Shown: positions 25,234 through 34,386, counted from the stretch's first letter. The stretch is DNA of 64,000 bases from DATFFO01 sp963744905 (GCA_963744905.1 CAVUUV010000003.1:744001-808000), one strand, 5' to 3'. Numbers and translations are program-made. The notes: a model not told the origin generated them from the sequence alone.

Positions 25234-26538
25234 ATGACCAAGCGTCTTCCTTCGAACTACTGGAAGTTGTGGGTGGCGTCGGCCACTTCCAACTTCGGTG
25301 ACGGGGTGTCGTCGGTCGCCTATCCATGGCTGGCCAGCGCCATCACACGCGATGGTTTCAAACTCGGTTTGGTGGTCCTCGCCACCCGACTCCCCTGGCT
25401 GGTCTTCAGCCTCCCGGCCGGAGTGATGACCGACCGTTTCGACCGTAAACAGCTGATGGTGGTGATGGACGGGGCCAGATTCGTCCTCACCATCGGAGTT
25501 GCAGTGCTGGTGCTGGCCAACGCCCCGGATCTGGCCGACCCCGCGTCGGGTGCGGTCGAGCGGAACCAGAACTTGCTCCTGGCCCTGCTTGCCGGGGCGG
25601 CGTTCTTCCTCGGAATGGCCGAGGTACTGAGGGACAACTCGGCTCAGACCATTCTCCCCGCCATCGTCGAGAAGACCGATCTGGAGCGAGCCAACGGGCG
25701 AATGTGGGCGGCGGAGATGGTCATGAACTCCTTTGTTGGGCCTCCGGCGGGCGGTTTCCTGCTGGCCGCGTCCCTCGCCCTTCCCTTCTTCGTCGATGCG
25801 GGAACCTTTGCAGTCGCGGCCGGGCTCGTGTTCCTGGTCGTTGGCCAGTTCAGGGCCCGAAGGCCTGATACGGCGTCGGCCTCTGTCTCCAGCCAGATCA
25901 GGGAGGGATTCGGATGGCTGTGGCGTCATCCTTTCTTCCGTCCGCTGGCTCTGGTGCTCGGAGTCCAGAACGGATTGATGATGATGACGATGGCGACATA
26001 CGTGCTCTTCGTGCAGGAGATTCTCGGCCTGCAGGCAGCCGCCTACGGCGTGCTGCTGACGGCCGGTGCCATCGGAGGTGTGGCCGGCTCGCTGCTCGCC
26101 TCCCGCGTAGTGGCGATGATCGGCAAGGGTCCGGCCCTGTTCGGGACGATTCTCACCGGTATGATGGCCTTCGCCCTGACCGGACTCACATCTTCGGCGC
26201 CCCTCGTGTGGGCGATGTTCGTCGTCATGGCTTTCGCCGGAACCGTGTGGAATGTGGTCACGGTCTCCTTGCGCCAGCGAGTCATTCCCGACCAGTTGCT
26301 GGGGAGAGTCAACTCGGTCTATCGCTTCTTCGGGTGGGGAATGATGTCGATCGGCGCCTTGCTCGGAGGCGCCCTGGTCTCGATAGCGCAGCCGCTGACA
26401 GGGCGCCAGTGGTCCCTGCGTCTCCCCTTCCTGGTGGCCGCGGCCGGCCAGCTGGCGGCCTACGTGTATTCGCTGCCCCGCCTCAGCTCCGCCCGGATCG
26501 CCGAGACGGAGGCCGAAGGCGTCGATGCTGCGGGCTGA
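25234..26538 (+). CDS. MFS transporter (EntS/macrolide-efflux-like MFS_3 group)
   Basis: The product has 434 residues with about 12 predicted membrane helices. The N-terminus (YWKLWVASATSNFGDGVSSV) and the helix 2-3 loop (PAGVMTDRFDRKQLMVVMD) are typical of this exporter group. The mid-protein loop AEVLRDNSAQTILPAIVEK and VNSVYRFFGWGMMSIGALLG also match. Substrate unknown. Its last 56 bases overlap the convergent gene on the other strand. Confidence 0.88.
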   Translation: MTKRLPSNYWKLWVASATSNFGDGVSSVAYPWLASAITRDGFKLGLVVLATRLPWLVFSLPAGVMTDRFDRKQLMVVMDGARFVLTIGVAVLVLANAPDLADPASGAVERNQNLLLALLAGAAFFLGMAEVLRDNSAQTILPAIVEKTDLERANGRMWAAEMVMNSFVGPPAGGFLLAASLALPFFVDAGTFAVAAGLVFLVVGQFRARRPDTASASVSSQIREGFGWLWRHPFFRPLALVLGVQNGLMMMTMATYVLFVQEILGLQAAAYGVLLTAGAIGGVAGSLLASRVVAMIGKGPALFGTILTGMMAFALTGLTSSAPLVWAMFVVMAFAGTVWNVVTVSLRQRVIPDQLLGRVNSVYRFFGWGMMSIGALLGGALVSIAQPLTGRQWSLRLPFLVAAAGQLAAYVYSLPRLSSARIAETEAEGVDAAG

Positions 26539-26995
26539 CCGAACTCGGGGCCAGAGCCCAGACCAGGAGCGCCACACCCAGGGCTCCCGAGGCGAGGGAC
26601 AACCACCCCCATGGTGGAACGGCGCTGACCACCGGCACCGGGACGGGTGCCTCCTCGGGTTCCAGGAGACTCGCATCGAGTCCCAGACGGGTGAATGAGG
26701 CGGGTTCGGACAACTGACCGGTGGGGACGTCTTCGAATACCACCCGCCAATCTGCCCGGCGAAGAACGATCGTCGTTCCCCAGCGCCGGCCGCCGAGATC
26801 CATCAGGGGATGGGTGGTTTCCGGTTCCGAGGGGAGGATCAGATGAGCCAGCACAGGGCCATCGCCCGAAGTGAGCGAAACACCGATATCAACCTGCATC
26901 GTGGTGGGCGAACCGGGCCGGCCTGCTACCGAGACAGCCGTGAACGGCGGGCTTGCCTGAGCCACCAGGATCAGAGCGGCCAGGATGAAGGTCAC
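26483..26995 (-). CDS. hypothetical secreted/membrane-anchored protein
   Basis: The product has 170 residues. A signal peptide (FILAALILVAQASP) leads a beta-rich extracytoplasmic domain of about 100 residues, then a proline/valine linker (PEEAPVPVPVVSAVPP) and one C-terminal helix (LSLASGALGVALLVWALAP) followed by a basic tail. This is the layout of a type I membrane protein facing outside. I do not recognise the domain. GTG start at 26995. Confidence 0.7.
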   Translation of the reverse strand: MTFILAALILVAQASPPFTAVSVAGRPGSPTTMQVDIGVSLTSGDGPVLAHLILPSEPETTHPLMDLGGRRWGTTIVLRRADWRVVFEDVPTGQLSEPASFTRLGLDASLLEPEEAPVPVPVVSAVPPWGWLSLASGALGVALLVWALAPSSVSPQHRRLRPPSRRSGRS

Positions 26996-27030
26996 CCCGC
27001 CATGTAACTACGGCTGCGTCGGGAAGTGCA

Positions 27031-27132
27031 GCGACGCACGGGCGGGGGGTGGGGACGGAGGGGGCGGAATCGCACGGGCGGGGGGTGGGGACGGAGGGGG
27101 CGGAATCGCACGGGCGGGGGGTGGGGACGGAG
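27031..27132 (+). repeat. 36-bp tandem repeat, three units, running into the macrodomain gene start
   Basis: The units are 27031-27066, 27067-27102 and 27103-27132 (last one truncated). The core, GAATCGCACGGGCGG followed by GGGTGGGGACGGAG, is the same family as the array at 20515-20656. The final GGAG of the last unit serves as the Shine-Dalgarno of the next gene. Confidence 0.9.
27129..27132 (+). promoter_or_regulatory. ribosome-binding site supplied by the last 36-bp repeat unit
   Basis: GGAG at 27129-27132 belongs to the repeat core GGGGACGGAG and lies five bases before the GTG start at 27138. This placement decides the start of the macrodomain gene. Confidence 0.65.
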
Positions 27133-27137
27133 CTACC

Positions 27138-27668
27138 GTGTCTCTGGTGGAACTCGTGGCCGTCAAAGCCGACATCACCCAGCTCGAGGCCGAAGTGATC
27201 GTCAACGCCGCCAACGAGCATCTGGCGCACGGCGGGGGCGTGGCCGCGGCGATCGCCCGGGCCGGGGCTCCGGTGGTCGAAAGGGAGTCGGCTGCCTGGA
27301 TAGACCAGCATGGTCCGCTGCGCCCCGGCGAGGCGGCGCACACGGGTGGCGGCGGAATGCCGGCGAAGTGGGTCGTGCACGTGGTCGGGCCGCGCTATCG
27401 ATCGGGCCAGGACAACGCCGCCATGCTGCGCGACGCCGTGATCGCCGCCCTGGAGCGCACGGTCGAGCTGGAGGCTCGCTCTGTGGCATTCCCCGCCATC
27501 TCGGCAGGCATCTTCGGCTATCCCCGCGACGCTGCGACCCGGGTCATCGTCGAGGCGATACGCGACTGGGTCGAGGACCACCCCGATGCCCTGGACCGGG
27601 TGTGGGTTGTGGGGTTCGACGCCGGAACCACCGACGACTTCGAGAAGGCTGTGGAGGCGTCTCGATAG
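27138..27668 (+). CDS. macrodomain (ADP-ribose-binding) protein
   Basis: The product has 176 residues, a single macro domain. Diagnostic blocks are DITQLEAEVIVNAANEHLAH with the GGGVAAAIARAG loop, GGGMPAKWVVHVVGPRY and AFPAISAGIFGYP, close to the O-acetyl-ADP-ribose/ADP-ribosyl-protein deacetylase (MacroD/YmdB) class. The conserved Asn (NAAN) and the GIFGYP loop are present, so hydrolase activity is likely. The frame is open back through the repeat array, but homology begins just after GTG 27138, which has a well-placed GGAG. Confidence 0.9.
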   Translation: MSLVELVAVKADITQLEAEVIVNAANEHLAHGGGVAAAIARAGAPVVERESAAWIDQHGPLRPGEAAHTGGGGMPAKWVVHVVGPRYRSGQDNAAMLRDAVIAALERTVELEARSVAFPAISAGIFGYPRDAATRVIVEAIRDWVEDHPDALDRVWVVGFDAGTTDDFEKAVEASR

Positions 27669-27704
27669 CCGCAGCGTCCGGGACGCCTCCACCGGGGCCG
27701 TGGC

Positions 27705-28085
27705 TCAGACGGCCGGCTGGAGGGATTTGCCGGCTTCCGTCCAGGTCTTCAACCCACCATCGAGGTGGGCCACGTTCCGATACCCGAGCTCCTGCAGGGT
27801 CCTGGCCGCCAGCGCCGAGCGTGATCCCGCCGCGCAGTAGAGGATGATCCGCCGATCGGGGCTGAAGATCTCCATGTAATAGGGGGTTGTCGGGTCGGCG
27901 TAGAACTCGAGCATTCCCCGCGGGGCCAGGACAGCACCCGCTATAACACCCTGGTCGGTCTCCTGGGGCTCGCGGATGTCGACCAGAACCGCGTGGTCCT
28001 CGTTCAGCTCCCGGGAAACGTCCTCGACCGTCAGATTCTCTATCCCTGCTTTGGCGTTGGACACCATCTCCATGACTCCGGCCAT
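27705..28085 (-). CDS. rhodanese-like domain protein
   Basis: The product has 126 residues. The active-site loop is ILYCAAGSRSALAA with the catalytic Cys, preceded by AVLVDIREPQETDQGVIAGA and followed by GYRNVAHLDGGLKTW. These proteins move sulfur or sense persulfides; the exact partner is unknown. ATG 28085 has AAGGAG seven bases upstream, better than the longer frame to 28118. It lies downstream of the large regulator on the same strand. Confidence 0.9.
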   Translation of the reverse strand: MAGVMEMVSNAKAGIENLTVEDVSRELNEDHAVLVDIREPQETDQGVIAGAVLAPRGMLEFYADPTTPYYMEIFSPDRRIILYCAAGSRSALAARTLQELGYRNVAHLDGGLKTWTEAGKSLQPAV

Positions 28086-28169
28086 GACATATCTCCTTTC
28101 TCGAGATGACCAAGACAATGCGAAACGAGCGTTCCCGGAATGTTCCTGGACCTATTGCGAGAGGCGATC

Positions 28170-31100
28170 TCAGGAGGATCCGAGGGCCCGGCAGCGCGCC
28201 TCGTCGAGGGGTTGACCCGACCGGCCGTAACCGTCGGCGGCAGACGAGAACATGCGGACGGCCTCGGAACGGTTGCCGTTGGCCAACGCCAGGTGTCCGC
28301 GAATCTCATCCACGGCCGCGTCCCATCCCGGCAGCCGCAGGATGACCATCGCCAGCATCTCGGCCATCTCGGCATATCGCGCCGCTCGCTTCACATCCCC
28401 GGCCCGGGCTGTCGCGATCGCCGCCGGGGCGACGAACGTGATCCGGCATGCCGGACACGTCTCGGCCGGGCCTTTGATGGCGTTCTCTCCCTCCCTCACC
28501 ATCGCCAGGGCGGCCTCGGGATCCGGTCGAACCCGGATCTTGGCCCCGTAGATGCGATCGAGGAGATGATGACCGAGATAAGACTCCCGGGCCACGGCGA
28601 GCGCCTCGTCGAGTAACAGATCGGCCTCGCCCGGTTGGTCCCGGTAGTAGGCCACCTCCGCCAGGCGTTGCATCGACAGGGCCTGGCCGGCCGTGGCCCC
28701 GATCGATCGGTGATCCCGCACGGCTGCGGCGAGGTCGGTCTCGGCTTCATCCAGCTGACCCGAGAGCAGCTTGGCTTCGCCTCCCAGAGCCACCGCGAAT
28801 GCCTTCCCGCGCAGCGCCCCAAGGCGACCCGCCTCCGCCGCCAGCGACTCCGCAAATGCGATGACCTCGGGATAAGGCATCTCACCGTACAGGAGACGCT
28901 CTGACGCGCACAGGTGGCCATCGAAGATCCGGACCGCCAGATCCCCCAGGCCATCGGTGATCGCCAACTCTTCCCAAAGGCGATTGGGCAGGCTCCGGCG
29001 GCCGTGTTCGGCCAGGGACTGAGCCCACGATGCCTCCACTATGCCGCCGAGGTCTCCTGACTCGATCGCCAGCCTGCGGGCGTTGGTGGCTTCTCGAACC
29101 GCCTCTTCCGGATCACCCACGCCAACCGCCGCCGCCCCACTCAGGGCGAGCGCCTTGCAGAGAAGCCCCTCGTGGGTGCTGGGATCGACACCCCGGAGGG
29201 TCTCTAGCGCCGCCACCGGTTGCCCTGCCTTGAGCTGAGCAAGAGCCCGCTTGGCAAGGATCTCGTCCACGTCTGCTTCCGCCGGTCGGGCGGCGGCTTC
29301 GGTGTAGGCCGATAGGGCACGCGGATCACCGAGCGCGTCCAGCGTCTCCGCCCACATGAGCAGTGCCCGGCCGTGATTCGAGTCCATTTCGAGCAGCGTC
29401 TCCAGGTGCCGCAGGGCATCTGAGTAGGCGCCCACTCCCAGCGCTTTTTGGGCCGCCGCCTCGAGCCACTCCACGGCTCGATCGGGATGCCCTCCCTGCA
29501 TCCAGTGCTCGGCGACCGATGCCGGCGAAGCCCCCGCCTCGGCAAGGCGACGCGCCACGTCCCGGTGAATGGCGATCTGTTGGTGCGGGCTCATCTGCTC
29601 GGCCAGAGACCGGCGAACCAACTCGTGGCGGAACCGGTAGCGACCGTTGACCACGACCAGAACGCCACAGTCCAGAGCGGCATCGAGGACCCGGAACGTC
29701 TCCTCTTCTGAAAGCGCAGTGACCGCCAGAACGGCTGCCGTGTCGAGGTCGTCGCCCGTCACCGCCAGTCGCTGGAGTGTGGCCTCGGATCCCGCATCGA
29801 TTCCGACGAGTCTCGACCTCACCGCCTCCCACAGGGTGGGCGTCATCGCCAAGGATCCATCCGGCTCCACACAACCCGCCATTTCAAGAGCGATGAAGGG
29901 GTTGCCTTTTGCCACATCGACTATGCGCGAGATCACATCCGGGCTCGAGCCCTCCGGACAGCGCGAGGCCACCAGCGTTCGAACCAGCTCGGGTTCGAGA
30001 GGTTCCAGATCCATCTCCAGGGTCCGCCCCGCTGCCCGCAGCCGTGACAGGCCCGCCCTCATGGCTGCTCGAGCCATCTCGGGCCGGAAGGCGACAACGA
30101 TGCGACACGGTCCCGACTCGACACCGGCCAGATTGATCAGAACCTCCAGGGCGGCGTCGTCGATCAGGTGGGCGTCGTCCGTCACGAGAACCAGCCCGGC
30201 ACCGGGAACGGCGTCCAGCAGACGACGGGTCGCACCGATGACCCGGTGTCGCGTGATGGGCCCCTCGACGGGTGCGGCGGGGCCGGCCAGGGGAGTAAGC
30301 ACCGCCAAAACCGAGCGCGAGGCCGCCGGAACCTGATCCAGGGCGCCCGGGTGCCGCCCCAGGATGGTTTCGAGCACGTCGACCAACGGCTGGTACGGAT
30401 CGGCGTTTGCCACCCCTGCCACCTGAACCGTTTCGAGCCCGGCCGCCTCTGCCTTGGAGCGGATCTCCCCACACAGCGCCGATTTGCCGATGCCGGCCGG
30501 TCCGGTCACGACGAGGATCCCTATCTCATTCGTGTTCGACGCCTCGAACCAGGCCTCCGTCTTGGCCAGCTCGACCTGACGACCCACGAACAGGGACGAA
30601 GCCAGGTCGATGGATCCCACCACCTCGCGATAGATCGCCTCCGTCTCGGGGCTGGGGGCAAGGCCGAGGAATGAAGCCAGGGTCGAGCGGAGCCGCCCGT
30701 ACCAGCGGATAGCCTCCGGACGGTTTCCGGAGGCCAATTCGCGTTTCATGAGTTGGCGGTATGCCACCTCGTCGGTGGGATCGACCTCGACGACGCGCTC
30801 CCACGAGCCGGTCAGGCGAAGCAGGTCCAGATACAGGGCACGAACCCGCCGACGCACCTCTTGAGTCCATTCCTCATAGAGAGACTCGGGGAGGAGATCG
30901 CCTCCAAACCAGTCCACCGCCTGTCGAGCGGCCCGGACATCACCGCGGTCGAGGGCGGCTCGAGCCGCTTTCTCGAAGGCGGCCAGGTCCGTAGTCACCG
31001 AGCCGGATGGCGCCAGGTGCACCATGCCCCTCTTGAGAACGACCGACCCCTCGACCTCCAGGGCCCGTCGAGCATGATGGGCCGCCTTGCGCAGGTTGGC

Positions 31101-31304
31101 GGCGGCCGCTGCGGGCGACAGGTGCGGCCACAGCGCCTCCATCACCTGGTCTCGTGTGAGCCGATGGCCATCTGACAGGGCAAGGAGCTGGACCAGCTCG
31201 GCAGAACGTCGACTCGGCCAGCCATCGCCTGCGACAGACCGCCCGTCTATCGAGACGTCGAAGGTCCCCATCAGTCGAACATGAAGGACGGGCGGACCTG
31301 CCAT
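28170..31304 (-). CDS. large SARP/BTAD-AAA ATPase-TPR transcriptional regulator
   Basis: The product has 1044 residues. It starts with a winged-helix SARP-type DNA-binding domain (LMGTFDVSIDGRSVAG, RDQVMEALWPHLSP) and a BTAD domain up to about residue 240. An AAA/NACHT-like ATPase follows, with Walker A VTGPAGIGKSALCGE near residue 270 and a VLVTDDAHLIDD Walker B. The C-terminal half is TPR-like helical repeats. There is no C-terminal LuxR helix-turn-helix, so DNA binding must come from the N-terminus. Such proteins (AfsR/MalT-like signal integrators) activate nearby genes, but no obvious target cluster is adjacent. ATG 31304 is chosen; TTG 31322 is in frame. Confidence 0.87.
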   Translation of the reverse strand: MAGPPVLHVRLMGTFDVSIDGRSVAGDGWPSRRSAELVQLLALSDGHRLTRDQVMEALWPHLSPAAAAANLRKAAHHARRALEVEGSVVLKRGMVHLAPSGSVTTDLAAFEKAARAALDRGDVRAARQAVDWFGGDLLPESLYEEWTQEVRRRVRALYLDLLRLTGSWERVVEVDPTDEVAYRQLMKRELASGNRPEAIRWYGRLRSTLASFLGLAPSPETEAIYREVVGSIDLASSLFVGRQVELAKTEAWFEASNTNEIGILVVTGPAGIGKSALCGEIRSKAEAAGLETVQVAGVANADPYQPLVDVLETILGRHPGALDQVPAASRSVLAVLTPLAGPAAPVEGPITRHRVIGATRRLLDAVPGAGLVLVTDDAHLIDDAALEVLINLAGVESGPCRIVVAFRPEMARAAMRAGLSRLRAAGRTLEMDLEPLEPELVRTLVASRCPEGSSPDVISRIVDVAKGNPFIALEMAGCVEPDGSLAMTPTLWEAVRSRLVGIDAGSEATLQRLAVTGDDLDTAAVLAVTALSEEETFRVLDAALDCGVLVVVNGRYRFRHELVRRSLAEQMSPHQQIAIHRDVARRLAEAGASPASVAEHWMQGGHPDRAVEWLEAAAQKALGVGAYSDALRHLETLLEMDSNHGRALLMWAETLDALGDPRALSAYTEAAARPAEADVDEILAKRALAQLKAGQPVAALETLRGVDPSTHEGLLCKALALSGAAAVGVGDPEEAVREATNARRLAIESGDLGGIVEASWAQSLAEHGRRSLPNRLWEELAITDGLGDLAVRIFDGHLCASERLLYGEMPYPEVIAFAESLAAEAGRLGALRGKAFAVALGGEAKLLSGQLDEAETDLAAAVRDHRSIGATAGQALSMQRLAEVAYYRDQPGEADLLLDEALAVARESYLGHHLLDRIYGAKIRVRPDPEAALAMVREGENAIKGPAETCPACRITFVAPAAIATARAGDVKRAARYAEMAEMLAMVILRLPGWDAAVDEIRGHLALANGNRSEAVRMFSSAADGYGRSGQPLDEARCRALGSS

Positions 31305-31442
31305 GCCCCCTTTTCTACCCAATCACCGTCGGCCCCGCCGACCCAACGGCCGGTTTCCCGTCAGGGCCTTGCTCGCCGACGGTCGAGGAGAGAGTCGACC
31401 CGGATCGGGTTCGAGAGGTTCTCCGGCACCTAAGGTCATCGA

Positions 31443-32603
31443 ATGTCCCCCTCACTCCGGGGCCGCCGCGCCGCGGTGGCCGTCATCTTCGCCATCATCG
31501 GGGCCACCTTCGCCACCTGGGCCAGCCGTCTGCCCGCCATAGCCGACCATCTCGGACTGAGCGAGGGCCAGGCCGGGATTGCACTGTTTGGGCTGGCTCT
31601 CGGGGCCTTTCTGGCCTTGCCCCTGGCCGGAATGGTGGCGACCCGTTGGGGAAGCCGGCGCCTGACCCGACTCGGTCTGTTCATCTCATGCACGGCTTTG
31701 GCCGCCATCCCGGCGGCCCCCAACCTCACCTGGCTGACCATCATGCTCGGCATATTCGGCCTGGGCAACAGTGGGGTTGATGTCGGGATCAGCGTGGAGA
31801 GCGTGGAGACGGAACGCACCTACGGCCGGCCCATCCTGGGTGGCTTCCACGCCCTCTTCAGCCTGGGCGGCCTGGCGGGAGGGGCGGCCGGGACGGCCGC
31901 CGCGGCCGCCGGGCTCTCTCCTCCGCTGCATTTCTCCGTCGCCGCCGCCTTGCTGTTGCTCATCGGACTGGCCACCAGTGCCCGATTCGAGGCAGCCCCA
32001 TCCTCGGGGCATCTGCGCTTCCCGAGTCGGCCGACACGGGCGCTGGTCCTGTTGGGCGCGGTGATCTTCTGTGGGTTTCTCGGAGAGGGCGTGATGCAGG
32101 ACTGGAGCACCCTCTATCTGCGCCGGGTCGCCGGAGCCACTCCCACCTCCTCCGCGGCCGGCCTCACCGTCTTCTTCCTGGCCATGGCCGGCGGCCGCAC
32201 GGTTACCGATCGCCTGGTGGCGGCCTTTGGCCCGGCCCGGGCCGTCCAGGTGGGCGGGGCTTTGGCCACGGCCGGCCTGGGACTGGCGGTAGCGGTCCCA
32301 TCCCCGGTGCCGGTAATGGTCGGACTGGGTGCGGTCGGCCTGGGACTGGCGGGAGTGGCACCGATCGTGTTTTCCCTGGCCGGGTATCAACCGGGTATAC
32401 CCTCGGCCGAGGCCGTGGCGACGGTGTCCACGATCGGCTATCTCGCCTTCATGGCGGGTCCGGCCCTGATCGGTTCCATGGCAGGGTGGAAGGGTCTGCA
32501 GGCAGCTCTGGCCCTGGTGGGCGCCTTTGCTTTGACTCTCGTCCTGGTGGCCAGGAGCCTGCCCCGACACCATCCCTTGATGACCGGCCCCCAAGGCCCC
32601 TGA
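31443..32603 (+). CDS. MFS transporter (YbjJ-like)
   Basis: The product has 386 residues with about 12 membrane helices. The N-terminus FAIIGATFATWASRLPAIAD and the loop GLSEGQAGIALFGLALGAFL are typical of the YbjJ/sugar-efflux-like MFS subgroup, with GVDVGISVESVE and GFHALFSLGG later. Substrate unknown. It is divergent from the SARP-like regulator, and a link between the two is possible but unproven. Confidence 0.87.
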   Translation: MSPSLRGRRAAVAVIFAIIGATFATWASRLPAIADHLGLSEGQAGIALFGLALGAFLALPLAGMVATRWGSRRLTRLGLFISCTALAAIPAAPNLTWLTIMLGIFGLGNSGVDVGISVESVETERTYGRPILGGFHALFSLGGLAGGAAGTAAAAAGLSPPLHFSVAAALLLLIGLATSARFEAAPSSGHLRFPSRPTRALVLLGAVIFCGFLGEGVMQDWSTLYLRRVAGATPTSSAAGLTVFFLAMAGGRTVTDRLVAAFGPARAVQVGGALATAGLGLAVAVPSPVPVMVGLGAVGLGLAGVAPIVFSLAGYQPGIPSAEAVATVSTIGYLAFMAGPALIGSMAGWKGLQAALALVGAFALTLVLVARSLPRHHPLMTGPQGP

Positions 32604-32673
32604 CGGCGAAGCGAGCCCCCTCGAACCGCGGCGGTGGTTTGCCTGGTAGGCCGACACCGGGGAGACTTGACCC

Positions 32674-34077
32674 ATGACGGCACGGACCCTGTTCGAGAAG
32701 GTGTGGGACGATCACGTCGTTTACTCGGCCCCGGGCGAGCCCGACCTTCTCTACATCGATCTCCACCTGGTTCACGAGGTGACCTCCCCCCAGGCATTCG
32801 AATCCCTGCGTCTGGCGGAGCGCTCCGTGCGACGACCCGACCTGACCCTGGCCACCATCGACCACGGCGTCCCCACCACGGAGCGGAGCCTGGGCATCAG
32901 GGATCCGCTCTCCAAGCGCCAGATAGACACCCTGATCGCCAACTGCGGCGACAACGGCATCACCCTCTACGGCCTCGACGACCCCCGCCAGGGCATCGTC
33001 CATGTCATCGGCCCCGAGCAGGGAATCACCCAACCCGGCATGACCATCGTCTGCGGCGACAGCCACACGGCCACTCACGGGGCATTCGGTGCCCTCGCCT
33101 TCGGCATCGGGACTTCGGAGGTGGAACATGTACTTGCCACCCAGACCCTGCCGCAATCGAAGCCCCGTTCGATGGGCATCCAGGTGGAGGGGGAGTTGCC
33201 GCTGGGCGTAACGGCCAAAGACGTCATCCTGGGGATCATCGCCCGGATCGGGACCGCAGGGGCCAACGGCCACGTGGTCGAATACCGGGGATCCACCATC
33301 CGCGACCTGTCGATGGAAGGCCGCATGACGATCTGCAACATGTCGATCGAAGCCGGCGCCAGGGCAGGGATGATCGCTCCAGATGACACCACGTTCGCTT
33401 ACCTGGAGGGTCGTCCCCGCGCCCCATCAGGGTCCGACTGGGACAAGGCGCTGGACGCATGGCGGAGACTGGCTACCGACAACGACGCCTCCTTCGACAC
33501 GGAGCTGGAGATCGCCGCCTCCGATCTCGAACCGTATGTGTCCTGGGGCACCAATCCCGGTCAGACCCTCCCCATCACAGGCTCCGTCCCCTCACCCGAT
33601 CAGATCGAGGATCCCGGCGAGCGGGATTCGGTCCGCCGCGCTCTCGCCTACATGGACCTGGAGCCGGGCACCCCGCTGGGCGAGATCCAGATCGACCGTG
33701 TCTTCCTCGGCTCCTGCACCAACGCCCGGATCGAGGATCTCCGGGCGGCAGCCGCCCTCCTCGACGGGAAGAAGGTGGCCCCGACGGTGTCGGCCATGGT
33801 TGTGCCCGGATCCGGCCTGGTGAAGCTGCAGGCCGAGGAGGAGGGGCTGGACCTGGTCTTCAAGGAGGCCGGGTTCGAGTGGAGGGACGCCGGATGTTCG
33901 ATGTGCCTGGGGATGAATCCCGACATCCTCGCCCCCGGCCAGCGCTGCGCCTCCACCTCCAATCGCAACTTCGAGGGCCGCCAGGGCCAGGGCGGACGCA
34001 CCCACCTCCTCAGTCCCCAGATGGCCGTCGCCGCCGCGGTCACAGGCCACCTGACCGACGTGAGGGAGTGGATGTGA
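32674..34077 (+). CDS. leuC: 3-isopropylmalate dehydratase large subunit
   Basis: The product has 467 residues, the normal length. It begins TARTLFEKVWDDHVV and shows FGIGTSEVEHVLATQTL and the three cysteines of the [4Fe-4S] cluster in GSCTNARIEDL and GCSMCLGMNPD. With LeuD it isomerises 2-isopropylmalate to 3-isopropylmalate in leucine synthesis. ATG 32674 has GGGGAG nine bases upstream. Its last 12 bases (34066-34077) are copied into a downstream tandem duplication, which separates it from the next gene of the operon. Confidence 0.96.
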   Translation: MTARTLFEKVWDDHVVYSAPGEPDLLYIDLHLVHEVTSPQAFESLRLAERSVRRPDLTLATIDHGVPTTERSLGIRDPLSKRQIDTLIANCGDNGITLYGLDDPRQGIVHVIGPEQGITQPGMTIVCGDSHTATHGAFGALAFGIGTSEVEHVLATQTLPQSKPRSMGIQVEGELPLGVTAKDVILGIIARIGTAGANGHVVEYRGSTIRDLSMEGRMTICNMSIEAGARAGMIAPDDTTFAYLEGRPRAPSGSDWDKALDAWRRLATDNDASFDTELEIAASDLEPYVSWGTNPGQTLPITGSVPSPDQIEDPGERDSVRRALAYMDLEPGTPLGEIQIDRVFLGSCTNARIEDLRAAAALLDGKKVAPTVSAMVVPGSGLVKLQAEEEGLDLVFKEAGFEWRDAGCSMCLGMNPDILAPGQRCASTSNRNFEGRQGQGGRTHLLSPQMAVAAAVTGHLTDVREWM

Positions 34078-34386
34078 AGTGGTCTCTTCGAGGCGAGACT
34101 CTACCCAACAGATCCGGCCACGGCGCCCCCAGACCCGGCGGATCGCCCCAGCAAGAAAACCGATCCAACCCCATGCGGTGGGGGTGTGGGGGCAGTACCC
34201 CCACACACATCATCACAGAGTGGATGTGAAGTGGTCTCTTCGAGGCGAGACTCTTCCCAACAGATCCGGCCACGGCGCCCCCAGACCCGGCGGATCGCCC
34301 CAGCAAGAAAACCGATCCAACCCCATGCGGTGGGGGTGTGGGGGCAGTACCCCCACACACATCATCACAGAGTGGATGTGAAGTGG
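34066..34386 (+). repeat. 152-bp tandem duplication inside the leu operon (two units plus 17-bp third start)
   Basis: Unit 1 is 34066-34217, unit 2 is 34218-34369, and 34370-34386 repeats the first 17 bases (GAGTGGATGTGAAGTGG). The units differ by about one base, so the duplication is recent. Each unit starts with the leuC 3' end and contains a hairpin (GTGTGGGGG/CCCCCACAC). Between the leuC stop and 34377 I see no gene. Confidence 0.93.
34184..34206 (+). terminator. hairpin inside each 152-bp unit (second copy at 34336-34358)
   Basis: A nine-base stem, GTGTGGGGG and CCCCCACAC, closes a CAGTA loop. It is repeated exactly 152 bases downstream. Without a U tract it may weaken rather than end transcription into the downstream leu genes. 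A third G/C hairpin, TCTGGGGG/CCCCCAGA, lies at 34398-34417 in the start of the next gene. Confidence 0.55.
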
